Shown here piece after piece: positions 1-6,039 of a stretch of DNA of 7,019 nucleotides. Both the position numbers and the translations under genes were made by a program. Source of the stretch: an uncultured Dialister sp. (GTDB lineage Bacteria > Bacillota > Negativicutes > Veillonellales > Dialisteraceae); assembly GCF_900765565.1 (NCBI RefSeq), contig NZ_CAAFRZ010000130.1, positions 1 through 7,019 on the forward strand, in the 5' to 3' direction. The notes beneath the pieces were generated by a model, which saw only the letters and a program-made list of their open reading frames with translations, had not been told where the DNA came from and did no database searches. The number at the start of each line of letters is the position of its first letter. Within the stretch, counting starts at the first letter, position 1.

Positions 1-90
1 GCCGCTAGAAGCTAGGAGCTCCATGCGAGTGACTCTATCCGCAAGCGTGCCAAACCGTTCGCTCCAACAGCTCGACAAACCGCAATTTGC
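1..90 (+). repeat. Dispersed extragenic repeat, copy 1 (right-hand arm, cut by window start)
   Basis: Gene-free leader upstream of the lipoprotein gene. It starts with heptads AGAAGCT (7-13) and AGGAGCT (14-20), passes through a GTGACTCTA block (30-38) shared with the copies at 1851 and 6932, and ends in CTCCAACAGCTC (62-73) plus CAAACCGCAATTTG (76-89). The last 28 bases recur inverted at 1395-1422 with one mismatch. The repeat stops one base before the AAAGGAG ribosome site (91-97), so the gene's leader, and perhaps its promoter, lies within or beyond the repeat. I found no convincing -35/-10 pair here. It is probably the end of an element that begins outside the window. Confidence 0.8.
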
Positions 91-103
91 AAAGGAGTAG
101 TCC

Positions 104-1033
104 ATGAACTTATTTAAAAAGATACTTAAAATACTGATGGCCCTGGTGTTGTTCCTCTCTGTGGGCCTGGCCCTTGCGGGTTGCGGGGGAGGCGGAAGCG
201 CCGCTTCTTCCGGGTCGAAGGCGGCGGCCGCCAAGACTGCCAAAGCCGCTCAGGGCAGCGGGCTCACGGTCCGGATGCTGGATATCGGCCAGGGAGATGC
301 GTTTCTTCTGGAGAAGGACGGAAAGTTTGTGATGATCGATACCGGGGATATTGAGCACCGGGACCAGATCGTCGCGCTTCTCCATAAATATAAGGTAAAA
401 GAAATTTCCAAGATCATCATCACCCATCCCCATGCAGACCATCTGGGAGGCATGAATGCGATTTTCAAGAACTTCAAGGTAGACGCCATTTACGATGACG
501 GCATGCCTGCCAATACGGGGTCCTACAAGAATTACCTCCAGCAGATCAAGAGCCGTAAGATTCCCTACCACGTGCTGAAGGCAGGGGAGGACCTGGAGTT
601 CTTTGACGGCGTGAAATTCCATGTGCTGGGACCTGTTTCCGTAATCAAGGACCAGAAAGGCAATTCCGATTTCAATAACAATTCCATCGTAGGCCGCCTG
701 ACCTACGGCACCTTCTCCATGCTCTTCACGGGAGATGCAGAGAAGGAAGAAGAAGCCACCATATTGAAACAGGGAGGTACCCTGAAGAGTGATGTACTGA
801 AAGTGGGCCACCACGGCAGCCGTACCAGCAGTTCCCCCACTTTCCTGAAGGCCGTATCCCCGAAGGACGCCTTCATTTCCTGCGGCCAGGGCAATGACTA
901 CGGCCATCCCCACAAGGTGACCCTGCAGAAACTGGAAAAGGCAAAGATCAATATTTATCGTACCGACCGGAATGGTACGGTCACCCTGACCACCGACGGC
1001 AGCAAGTATCAGATTACAAAGGAGCGGGCATAA
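104..1033 (+). CDS. ComEC/Rec2-type metallo-beta-lactamase-fold lipoprotein
   Basis: A 309-residue exported metallohydrolase. The N-terminus is a lipoprotein signal peptide: basic MNLFKK, a hydrophobic stretch, then lipobox LAGC with Cys27 as the lipid anchor. A flexible Gly/Ala/Ser/Lys linker runs to about residue 53, and one metallo-beta-lactamase domain fills the rest. Visible family motifs are DIGQGD (60-65), the metal-binding THPHADHLGG (His108, His110, Asp112, His113), NNNSIV (191-196), FTGDAE (Asp211), GHHGS (His236/His237) and GHPH (267-270). These match the C-terminal hydrolase domain of the competence protein ComEC, but the competence channel domains are absent, so this is a stand-alone relative rather than ComEC itself. 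By analogy it could be an envelope nuclease or phosphodiesterase; the substrate is unknown. The start is set by AAAGGAG (91-97) six bases upstream. It is translationally coupled to the DUF3006 gene. Fold confidence is high, function low. Confidence 0.9.
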   Translation: MNLFKKILKILMALVLFLSVGLALAGCGGGGSAASSGSKAAAAKTAKAAQGSGLTVRMLDIGQGDAFLLEKDGKFVMIDTGDIEHRDQIVALLHKYKVKEISKIIITHPHADHLGGMNAIFKNFKVDAIYDDGMPANTGSYKNYLQQIKSRKIPYHVLKAGEDLEFFDGVKFHVLGPVSVIKDQKGNSDFNNNSIVGRLTYGTFSMLFTGDAEKEEEATILKQGGTLKSDVLKVGHHGSRTSSSPTFLKAVSPKDAFISCGQGNDYGHPHKVTLQKLEKAKINIYRTDRNGTVTLTTDGSKYQITKERA

Positions 1034-1254
1034 TGAAAAAAGAAGCCATTGTAGACAGAATCGAAGGGAAAAAAGCGGTCCTCCTGACAGAAGAAGAGGA
1101 GACGGTGATCCTCCCGGCGAAATGGTTCAAGAATATCCATGAAGGCATGGCCATTGACATGGAATTCACGGAGAACCCGGAAAGGGAGGCGGAGTCCCGG
1201 AAAGAGGCGGAGGACCTGCTGGCGGAAATCAAGAAGATGAATGGGGAGGAGTGA
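1033..1254 (+). CDS. DUF3006 family small protein
   Basis: A 73-residue protein without signal peptide or membrane segment, so probably cytoplasmic. The opening EAIVDRIEGKKAVLL followed by an acidic run and a VILPAKWF segment is the typical DUF3006 pattern, a small beta-rich domain of about 70 residues; the C-terminal third is charged and probably helical (roughly residues 48-70). Its ATG shares one base with the upstream stop (TAATG at 1031-1035), and AAAGGAG lies at 1018-1024 inside the upstream gene, so the two are co-translated. DUF3006 genes are often found beside MBL-fold ComEC-like genes, which supports both calls. The molecular role is not known. The pairing is odd in that the partner is exported while this protein appears to stay inside. 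Confidence 0.85.
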   Translation: MKKEAIVDRIEGKKAVLLTEEEETVILPAKWFKNIHEGMAIDMEFTENPEREAESRKEAEDLLAEIKKMNGEE

Positions 1255-1327
1255 CTGGCCTGCGGCCAGAAGTGGCTGAGGGGTAATGCCTTCGGCAAAG
1301 TGGCTCAAGGGGAACGGGCTTCGCCCG
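1255..1327 (+). repeat. Three tandem triloop hairpins (REP-like)
   Basis: Directly after the DUF3006 stop are three small perfect hairpins with three-base loops: CTGGCC-TGC-GGCCAG (1255-1269), TGCC-TTC-GGCA (1287-1297) and CGGGC-TTC-GCCCG (1315-1327). The spacers are related to one another, AAGTGGCTGAGGGGTAA and AAGTGGCTCAAGGGGAA, giving a unit of about 28-30 bases. This is the architecture of a REP-like extragenic palindromic array. Possible roles are mRNA 3'-end protection or a mobile element remnant; the sequence alone does not decide. Confidence 0.7.
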
Positions 1328-1334
1328 AGGGGGT

Positions 1335-1371
1335 GGTGCGGCGCACAATTCATATAGCGCCGCTCCTTTTT
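1335..1371 (+). terminator. Intrinsic terminator after lipoprotein/DUF3006 operon
   Basis: GCGGCGC (1338-1344) pairs perfectly with GCGCCGC (1357-1363) around a 12-base AT-rich loop. The stem extends by GG/CC across a T/T mismatch and is followed by TTTTT (1367-1371). It lies about 80 bases after the DUF3006 stop and would end the two-gene transcript. Confidence 0.75.
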
Positions 1372-1394
1372 GGATGGGATGATTCCGATGCCGT

Positions 1395-1486
1395 CAAATT
1401 GCGGTTTGTAGAGCTGTTGGAGGTTGGTATGCTGATGTGCAGAGCCATTAGGAGCGGGGCTGTTAGCTGCTAGCTTCTAGCTGTTA
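1395..1486 (-). repeat. Dispersed extragenic repeat, copy 2 (reverse orientation)
   Basis: Begins with CAAATTGCGGTTTG (1395-1408) and GAGCTGTTGGAG (1411-1422), the inverted counterpart of copy 1 (62-89) with 27 of 28 bases matching. The inner end is a period-7 array AGCTGCT, AGCTTCT, AGCTGTT (1465-1485) preceded by a degenerate unit GGCTGTT. The middle part (about 1423-1457) is less conserved among copies. No coding potential is seen. Confidence 0.8.
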
Positions 1487-1812
1487 GGAATGCTCCACAG
1501 CCTGCGGCGCTTCCCAACAGCTAACCTCCGTCTGCTTCGCAGCCACCGCCGAGCCCTGAAAGGAAGGCGCTTTTATGGGCAGGTAAAGCGCAAACTTGGG
1601 CCCGGCTCGAGGGTCCTATGCAGGACACCTCGCCTTCCCAAGGAAGGAGGCTAATCATTAGCGGCTCCGCCGCCGTTGGAACCCTAAAGACTTTGACCAT
1701 AAAACGAACAATTGACTCTGCAGGAGGCTCCTTCCTCGAGAAGGAGCTGCCCACGGGGCTGAGGTTAGCTGATGGGAAATGTAGGAAGCGTCGCAGGCGG
1801 ACCAGCTTTCCT
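1487..1812. other. Hairpin-rich non-coding core between two repeat arms
   Basis: A stretch of about 330 bases with no credible gene. Its ends form imperfect inverted repeats: 1500-1514 pairs with 1784-1798 (14 of 15 bases) and CCCAACAGCTAACCTC (1513-1528) pairs with 1761-1776 (15 of 16), an 8-base insert separating the blocks on the right. Inside is a chain of local hairpins: CTGC-TTC-GCAG (1532-1542), CGAGCC/GGCTCG (1550-1555, 1604-1609) enclosing GCGCTTT/AAAGCGC (1567-1573, 1585-1591), GTCCT/AGGAC (1613-1626), CCTTCC/GGAAGG (1633-1647), GCGGC-TCC-GCCGC (1661-1673), GCTCCTTC/GAAGGAGC (1727-1747) and GCCC-ACG-GGGC (1749-1759). With the flanking arms it looks like a MITE-like or composite palindromic element. 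A structured RNA is possible, but no known RNA family is recognised. Confidence 0.6.
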
Positions 1813-1883
1813 AGGTGCTAACAGCTAGAAGCTAGAAGCCTACGCACGAATGACTCTACCCATCAGCGCCAAACCCATCAGCT
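1813..1883 (+). repeat. Dispersed extragenic repeat, copy 3 (forward orientation)
   Basis: Heptads AGGTGCT, AACAGCT, AGAAGCT, AGAAGCC (1813-1840) lead into a conserved block at 1843-1868 containing GCACGAATGACTCTACCC. That block recurs inverted at 6921-6946 with 25 of 26 bases identical. CCCATCAGC then occurs twice (1859-1867, 1874-1882), and CCCATCAGCT (1874-1883) is a perfect inverted match to AGCTGATGGG (1767-1776). Unlike copy 1, it lacks the terminal CAAACCGCAATT, so its outer end looks eroded. Confidence 0.75.
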
Positions 1884-1936
1884 CGTGTAGTACTATCGGT
1901 GAAGCTCAATTCCTCCCTCTTGCTTTTCCGATTTCC

Positions 1937-1966
1937 TTCAAGTACCATGTAACCATATCCTATATA
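1937..1966 (+). promoter_or_regulatory. Possible promoter of UROD-family gene
   Basis: TATATA (1961-1966) resembles a -10 box, with a weak TTCAAG (1937-1942) 18 bases upstream. It lies in the only AT-rich stretch between the repeat arm and the gene, with a leader of about 20 bases. The -35 match is poor, so this is a tentative call. Confidence 0.3.
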
Positions 1967-1993
1967 TAGTATTGCTTCTAAAGGAGGGGCATT

Positions 1994-3004
1994 ATGGCAC
2001 AGACTAAGAGAGAACTCGTTAAGGCAGCTCTTGACTGCAGACCGGTAGATCGTGTACCGGTAGGTTTCTGGCATCATTTCCTGGCAGATCAGAGACACGC
2101 AGACGCACTGGCCGATCATTCCGCCTGGGTGGATAACCTGGCGGGGCATGACAGATTTTATCATTCCTGGCATCCGGATTTCGTGAAAATCATGACGGAT
2201 GGATTTTTCCTCTATCCCCATGAGCAGCTGCACGACCTGAAATCCATCAGGGATGCGGAACATATAAAGCCCCTGGGCCGGGATTCGGAATGGGTGCAGA
2301 AGCAGGTGGAACTCTGCGGCATCCTGACGGAGCGGTACGGGAAAGAGGTCATGGTATTCTACAATCTCTTTGCCCCCACCCGGTGCATCGAATTCCAGCA
2401 GACCGGAAGCAATGCGAAGACCGTAATCACCGATTTCATGAAGGAGGACCCGGAGGCACTGAAGGAAGTGATGGCGGTGCTGACGGAGGACATTGCCACC
2501 CTGGCGAAGGCAGTCATCACCGATGGCCATGCCGATGGCGTTTACCTGTCCGTGCAGAATATTCCCCATCCTGCCATGACGAAGGAAAAATACAGGGAAT
2601 TCATCACGCCGTCGGAGGTGGCGGTGCTGGAGGCCGCCAATTCCGTGTCCGATTACAATCTCCTCCATATCTGCGGTTACATGGGCTGCCACAATGACCT
2701 CACCTGGTATAGGGATTATCCCTTCAAGGCGGTGAACTGGGCCGTGGCCTTCGAAGGGGTGCCTTTGGAGAAGGGAGAGGAAATCTTCGATCACCGCTGC
2801 GTCATCGGCGGCTTCGATAATAACCCGGAAGGGGTTCTCTACTCCGGCACGAAGGAAGAGGTACAGGCGGAAACGAGACGGCTTCTGGACCATGCCGGCA
2901 CAAAGGGGGTCATCCTCGGTGCCGACTGCACGGTGCCCAAGGATATCGATTCCCAGCGGTTCAACTGGGTCCGTGACGCGGCGGAGGAATACTGCAAAAA
3001 TTGA
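1994..3004 (+). CDS. Uroporphyrinogen decarboxylase-family protein, probable zinc methyltransferase-like type
   Basis: A 336-residue cytoplasmic protein of the UROD/MtaA TIM-barrel superfamily. The N-terminus (TKRELVKAAL, then RPVDRVPVGFWHHF at 16-29) follows the family pattern, but the arginine-rich substrate motif of true HemE is absent. Instead it has His225-x-Cys227 in LLHICGYMG and Cys312 in ILGADCTVP, matching the zinc-binding H-x-C-Xn-C of MtaA/MtbA-type corrinoid methyltransferases, with about the same spacing (84 residues between the two cysteines). This suggests methyl transfer to a thiol or a related reaction rather than haem synthesis. No corrinoid protein, activator or haem gene lies nearby, so substrate and partner are unknown. 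The start is fixed by a very strong AAAGGAGGGG (1980-1989) before the ATG. It has its own terminator (3034-3070), so it forms a separate transcript from pst. Superfamily assignment is secure; the methyltransferase reading is inference. Confidence 0.85.
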   Translation: MAQTKRELVKAALDCRPVDRVPVGFWHHFLADQRHADALADHSAWVDNLAGHDRFYHSWHPDFVKIMTDGFFLYPHEQLHDLKSIRDAEHIKPLGRDSEWVQKQVELCGILTERYGKEVMVFYNLFAPTRCIEFQQTGSNAKTVITDFMKEDPEALKEVMAVLTEDIATLAKAVITDGHADGVYLSVQNIPHPAMTKEKYREFITPSEVAVLEAANSVSDYNLLHICGYMGCHNDLTWYRDYPFKAVNWAVAFEGVPLEKGEEIFDHRCVIGGFDNNPEGVLYSGTKEEVQAETRRLLDHAGTKGVILGADCTVPKDIDSQRFNWVRDAAEEYCKN

Positions 3005-3033
3005 GACAGCCAATATTATATTCATAAAATATG

Positions 3034-3070
3034 AAGAGGTTTGGAAAATCGATTTTCCAAACCTCTTTTT
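3034..3070 (+). terminator. Intrinsic terminator, perfect 34-bp palindrome
   Basis: 3034-3067 is a perfect palindrome centred on TCGA (AAGAGGTTTGGAAAAT pairing with ATTTTCCAAACCTCTT). The right half runs into a T tract (3066-3070), and a second T run follows at 3074-3078. It lies 30 bases after the UROD-family stop and isolates that gene from the pst promoter. Confidence 0.9.
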
Positions 3071-3085
3071 GTCTTTTTGAAAAAT

Positions 3086-3121
3086 TTACATAAAACTTAC
3101 AAAGTAAACGGAAACTATACT
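3086..3121 (+). promoter_or_regulatory. PhoP-box promoter of the pst operon
   Basis: TTACAT (3086-3091) and TTACAA (3097-3102) are direct repeats starting 11 bases apart, the TT(A/T/C)ACA spacing bound by PhoP in Firmicutes. A weaker TTTTGA (3075-3080) continues the phase upstream. TATACT (3116-3121) is a good -10 box, with no good sigma-A -35 at the normal distance. Taking the transcript start near 3128, the boxes fall at about -42 to -26, where an activator would replace the -35. This predicts induction by phosphate limitation. The leader to the pstS ATG is about 85 bases and holds further TTACA-like words (3125-3130, 3140-3145) without 11-base phasing. Confidence 0.7.
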
Positions 3122-3213
3122 CTTTTACAGTTATGCATTTTACATCCATCCCGTAAACTAGAATCATCGAAACAAAAAGAATAAATCATCATTCGTTTCA
3201 AGGGAGGATTAAC

Positions 3214-4098
3214 ATGAATCTTAAAAAGTGGATGGTTCTGGCTCTTTCTTCTGCAGCACTCGTAGCAGCAGCAGGCTGCGGTGGTAACGCAGCTCCGGCA
3301 AAAAGCGGTGCCGCTTCCGGCGCAAAGGTATCCGGCCAGGTAACCGTTTCCGGTTCATCCGCACTGCTTCCGCTGGCTAAAGATGCGGCAGCTAAGTTCA
3401 AAACAAAGAATCCGGATGTTTCCATCACCCTGAATGCCGGCGGTTCCGGTACAGGTCTGAAACAGGTAGCTGAAGGTTCTGTCAATATCGGCAACTCCGA
3501 TGTTCCGGCAGAAAAGAAGCTCCCCGCTGATAAGGCAAAGGGCCTTGTGGACCACAAAGTCTGCACCATGACCGTAGCAACCATTGTGAATAAGGACATC
3601 GCCGAAAAGGTAAAGAGCCTTACTTCCCAGCAACTGCAGGATATCTTCACTGCAAAGACAACCAACTGGAAAGACGTTGGCGGCCCGGATGAACCAATCG
3701 TTCTGGTAACCAGGCCGACCACTTCCGGCACCCGTGCTCTCTTCACTGAACTGGCACTGGCTGGCAAGGAAGAAGCTTCCAACAAGTCTCTTGAAACCGA
3801 TGATAGCGGCACACTGATCCAGAGCGTTGCCCAGACCAAAGGCGCCATCGGCTATGTAGCACTTCCTTACCTCGTCAACAATAAGGATGTAGCTGCAGTT
3901 GCCATCGACGGCGTAGAACCGACACTGGAAAACACCTACAACGGCAAGTACAAAGTATGGGGCTATGAACACATGTACACCAAGGGTGAAGCTACCGGTG
4001 CGGTAAAAGCTTATCTGGACTATGTTCTCTCCGATGAATACGGCGTAGAAATCGAAAAACAGGGCTACGGCGTATCCTCCAAGATGAAGACAAAATAA
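3214..4098 (+). CDS. pstS: Phosphate ABC transporter, substrate-binding lipoprotein PstS
   Basis: A 294-residue phosphate-binding protein that captures inorganic phosphate outside the membrane and hands it to PstCA. The signal peptide MNLKKWMVLALSSAALVAAA ends in lipobox AAGC with lipidated Cys22, so it is membrane-anchored. Phosphate-contact motifs of the family are visible: SGSSALLPL (46-54), GGSGTGL (76-82), NIGNSDVP (91-98) and RPTTSGTRALF (167-177). The C-terminal YKVWGYEHMYTKGEATG stretch is typical of Firmicutes-lineage PstS. Length is normal for this group. The ATG lies six bases after AGGGAGG (3201-3207). It is first in the pst operon, downstream of a PhoP-box promoter, and is followed by a stem-loop before pstC that probably raises its level above the rest. 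Confidence 0.95.
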   Translation: MNLKKWMVLALSSAALVAAAGCGGNAAPAKSGAASGAKVSGQVTVSGSSALLPLAKDAAAKFKTKNPDVSITLNAGGSGTGLKQVAEGSVNIGNSDVPAEKKLPADKAKGLVDHKVCTMTVATIVNKDIAEKVKSLTSQQLQDIFTAKTTNWKDVGGPDEPIVLVTRPTTSGTRALFTELALAGKEEASNKSLETDDSGTLIQSVAQTKGAIGYVALPYLVNNKDVAAVAIDGVEPTLENTYNGKYKVWGYEHMYTKGEATGAVKAYLDYVLSDEYGVEIEKQGYGVSSKMKTK

Positions 4099-4130
4099 TC
4101 CTTTCTGACAAAGGTATACAGAATATTTTG

Positions 4131-4175
4131 CGGGAAAAGCGGCCGTATGAAAGTGCGGCTGCCTTTCCCGTCTTT
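4131..4175 (+). terminator. pstS-pstC intercistronic stem-loop (probable attenuator)
   Basis: A 15-position stem, 4131-4145 against 4156-4170 (CGGGAAA...TTTCCCG at the base, GCCG/CGGC at the top), has one A/C mismatch, one G-U pair and a 10-base loop, and is followed by TCTTT. The short T run suggests partial termination or 3'-end protection of pstS mRNA. It fits the usual excess of binding protein over permease. pstC's ribosome site follows 10 bases after the stem. Confidence 0.7.
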
Positions 4176-4192
4176 AAAAAAAGGAGAAATGA

Positions 4193-5104
4193 ATGGAAAG
4201 CAATACGCGCCAGCAGCATATGTTCCGGCGTGAAATTCTGGGTAAAAGCGTATCCACCATGTGCGGCCTGTTTTTGATTGTCCTCACCATTGCCATCGGC
4301 TGCTTCCTTCTGGCAAAGGGCATGCTTACTTTTACGGAGTTCCATCACAGCATCGGTGAATTCCTGTTTTCCTCCGCCTGGAAGCCTTCGGATACGGACG
4401 TAGGCGGCGGCAAGGTCGGGGCGGCCATCTTTATTTACGGCTCCATCCTCACCTGCTTCCTGGCCCTGGTGATTGCCATTCCCTTCAGTCTGTCCACGGC
4501 GGTGTTCATGACACAGATTTCCCCAAAGATCGGGGAAAAAATCATCCGTCCGGCGGTAGAAATCTTCGTCGGCATCCCTTCCGTCGTCTATGGCTGGGTT
4601 GGCCTGGTGGTGCTGGTACCGTTCCTGCAGAAACTGTTCAAACTGCCCCATGGGCAGTCCGTGCTGGCGGCATCCATCGTTCTTTCCGTCATGATTTACC
4701 CCACCATTACTTCCGTTTCCGCCGATGCCATCCGCAGCGTCAATAAGAAGTACATTGAAGGGGCCTACGGCCTTGGATCTACCCGGTGGCAGATGATTTA
4801 CAAAGTCCTCCTTCCGGCAGCGCTGCCGGGAATCCTTACGGCTATTGTGCTGGGCCTGGCCCGTGCCTTCGGGGAAGCCCTGGCAGTTTCCATGGTCATC
4901 GGCAAGATGAAAGCATTCCCCACAAGCCTCCTGGCTCCGACGAACAGCCTCACCGCTGCCATTGCTTCTGATATGGGCGGCGCCATGGATGGCGGCGAAC
5001 TGAATTCCGCCCTGTGGACCATGGCTCTCCTGCTCTTCATTATTTCCCTTATCTTCATTCTGATTATTCACCTCATTGCGGCGAGAAAGGAGTCCCTGGC
5101 ATGA
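4193..5104 (+). CDS. pstC: Phosphate ABC transporter permease PstC
   Basis: A 303-residue inner-membrane permease that forms the phosphate channel with PstA. About six hydrophobic segments are visible (roughly 24-42, 78-107, 120-145, 157-180, 205-235, 273-296). The coupling (EAA) loop that docks on PstB is EGAYGLGSTRWQMIYKVLLP (189-208), followed by the conserved RAFGEALAV (224-232). VEIFVGIPSVVYGW (122-135) is also a PstC hallmark. Length is typical. The start is set by AAGGAG (4181-4186) six bases upstream; an ATG at 4189 is in another frame. It ends in an ATGA overlap with pstA, implying translational coupling and 1:1 synthesis of the two permeases. Confidence 0.95.
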   Translation: MESNTRQQHMFRREILGKSVSTMCGLFLIVLTIAIGCFLLAKGMLTFTEFHHSIGEFLFSSAWKPSDTDVGGGKVGAAIFIYGSILTCFLALVIAIPFSLSTAVFMTQISPKIGEKIIRPAVEIFVGIPSVVYGWVGLVVLVPFLQKLFKLPHGQSVLAASIVLSVMIYPTITSVSADAIRSVNKKYIEGAYGLGSTRWQMIYKVLLPAALPGILTAIVLGLARAFGEALAVSMVIGKMKAFPTSLLAPTNSLTAAIASDMGGAMDGGELNSALWTMALLLFIISLIFILIIHLIAARKESLA

Positions 5105-6039
5105 CAATGGAACCATCCCATTCAATCAAAGGCGGCGCTTCCGATCTTCGCCTCATCGACAGCGGCCTGAAAAGAGCCCGTTTCATGGACCATGTGGCCA
5201 CTTTCTTCTTTTATTTTATTTCCGCTGCCTTCGTGCTGCTGCTCATTGCCTTTACCCTCTATGTGGTATGGGGCGGCGTGAAAGCATTCAAACCGGAAAT
5301 CTTTTCCTTCGGGCCCGAGGGTATTGGAAACCAGTTTTTCAATACCGTTTACCTCGTTGTCCTGTCCCTCATCATTTCCGTACCCATCGGCGTCATGGCC
5401 GGTGTGTATATGGCGGAATATGCACCGCCAGGAAGAGTGACAAACAGTCTCCGCATTGCCATCGAGACCCTGTCTTCCCTTCCTTCCATCGTAGTCGGCC
5501 TCTTTGGTTACCTCGTATTTATCATCATGGTTCACAGCCAGTGGAACCTGTTCTCCGGCGCCCTGGCGGTATCGGTGCTGTCCCTGCCGCTTATCACTTC
5601 CACCACCTACGATGCATTCAAAGCGCTTCCCAGTGGCTATAAGGAAGGCAGCCTGGCGTTGGGTGCCACCCATTTTGAAACCATCTGGCACGTTATGCTT
5701 CCTGCGACAGTGGGACCTATCGTGACCGGCGTCATCCTGGCAGCAGGAAGAGGTTTCGGCGAAGCCGCCGCCCTTCTGTACACCGCCGGTATGAGTACTG
5801 ATATTAACTGGAATGTATGGGATATCACATCCCCTACCTGTCCATTGAATCCTTTCCGCCCCGGCGAGACCCTGTCCCTCCAGGTATGGGCATCCCGTAC
5901 GGAAGGCCTTGGCCCCAGCGCTGTGGATACAGCCGCTGCCGCCTCTGCCGTATTAATGATTATGGTTCTGGTATTCAGTATCGGAGCCAGACTTGTGAGC
6001 CGTTATATTTCCAGAAAAACTGAAGGAGAAAATTCATGA
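5101..6039 (+). CDS. pstA: Phosphate ABC transporter permease PstA
   Basis: A 312-residue membrane permease, partner of PstC. Hydrophobic segments lie at about 32-58, 81-105, 123-145, 150-170, 198-228 and 278-299. The EAA loop reads [20 protein letters not shown] (182-201), followed by [15 protein letters not shown] (216-230), and [17 protein letters not shown] (121-137) is a family hallmark. I place the start at 5101, in the ATGA overlap with the pstC stop. AAAGGAG (5086-5092) stands eight bases upstream, whereas the open frame back to 5014 would add 29 residues out of frame inside pstC with no good ribosome site. A second in-frame ATG at 5107 is a minor alternative. The stop overlaps the pstB start. 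Confidence 0.93.
   Translation: MTMEPSHSIKGGASDLRLIDSGLKRARFMDHVATFFFYFISAAFVLLLIAFTLYVVWGGVKAFKPEIFSFGPEGIGNQFFNTVYLVVLSLIISVPIGVMAGVYMAEYAPPGRVTNSLRIAIETLSSLPSIVVGLFGYLVFIIMVHSQWNLFSGALAVSVLSLPLITSTTYDAFKALPSGYKEGSLALGATHFETIWHVMLPATVGPIVTGVILAAGRGFGEAAALLYTAGMSTDINWNVWDITSPTCPLNPFRPGETLSLQVWASRTEGLGPSAVDTAAAASAVLMIMVLVFSIGARLVSRYISRKTEGENS

Noticed and set aside
110..913. Minus-strand open frame (267 aa) opposite the MBL lipoprotein gene
   Set aside because: Shadow of a gene whose catalytic motifs are all intact on the + strand.
1618..1821. Small open frame (67 aa) in the composite element, with another of 77 aa on the opposite strand (1521-1754)
   Set aside because: Both run through hairpins and inverted repeats, lack a ribosome site and show no protein-like composition.
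1884..1993. Riboswitch in the leader of the UROD-family gene
   Set aside because: The short AT-rich stretch shows no conserved stems or terminator; only a weak promoter-like pair is seen.
1994..3004. HemE (uroporphyrinogen decarboxylase of haem synthesis)
   Set aside because: The HemE N-terminal arginine motif is missing and a methyltransferase-type H-x-C...C site is present; no haem genes are nearby.
1856..3025. Long open frame (389 aa) on the minus strand opposite the UROD-family gene
   Set aside because: It mirrors the codon structure of a clear + strand gene with family motifs and a strong ribosome site; the translation shows no recognisable domain.
5014..5100. N-terminal extension of pstA by 29 residues
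   Set aside because: It lies inside pstC in another frame with no ribosome site; the ATGA start at 5101 with AAAGGAG upstream fits better.
3992..5125. Long open frame (377 aa) on the minus strand opposite pstC
   Set aside because: Product is rich in Gly, Gln, His and Asn with no domain, as expected from antisense of a membrane protein gene; pstC is certain on the other strand.
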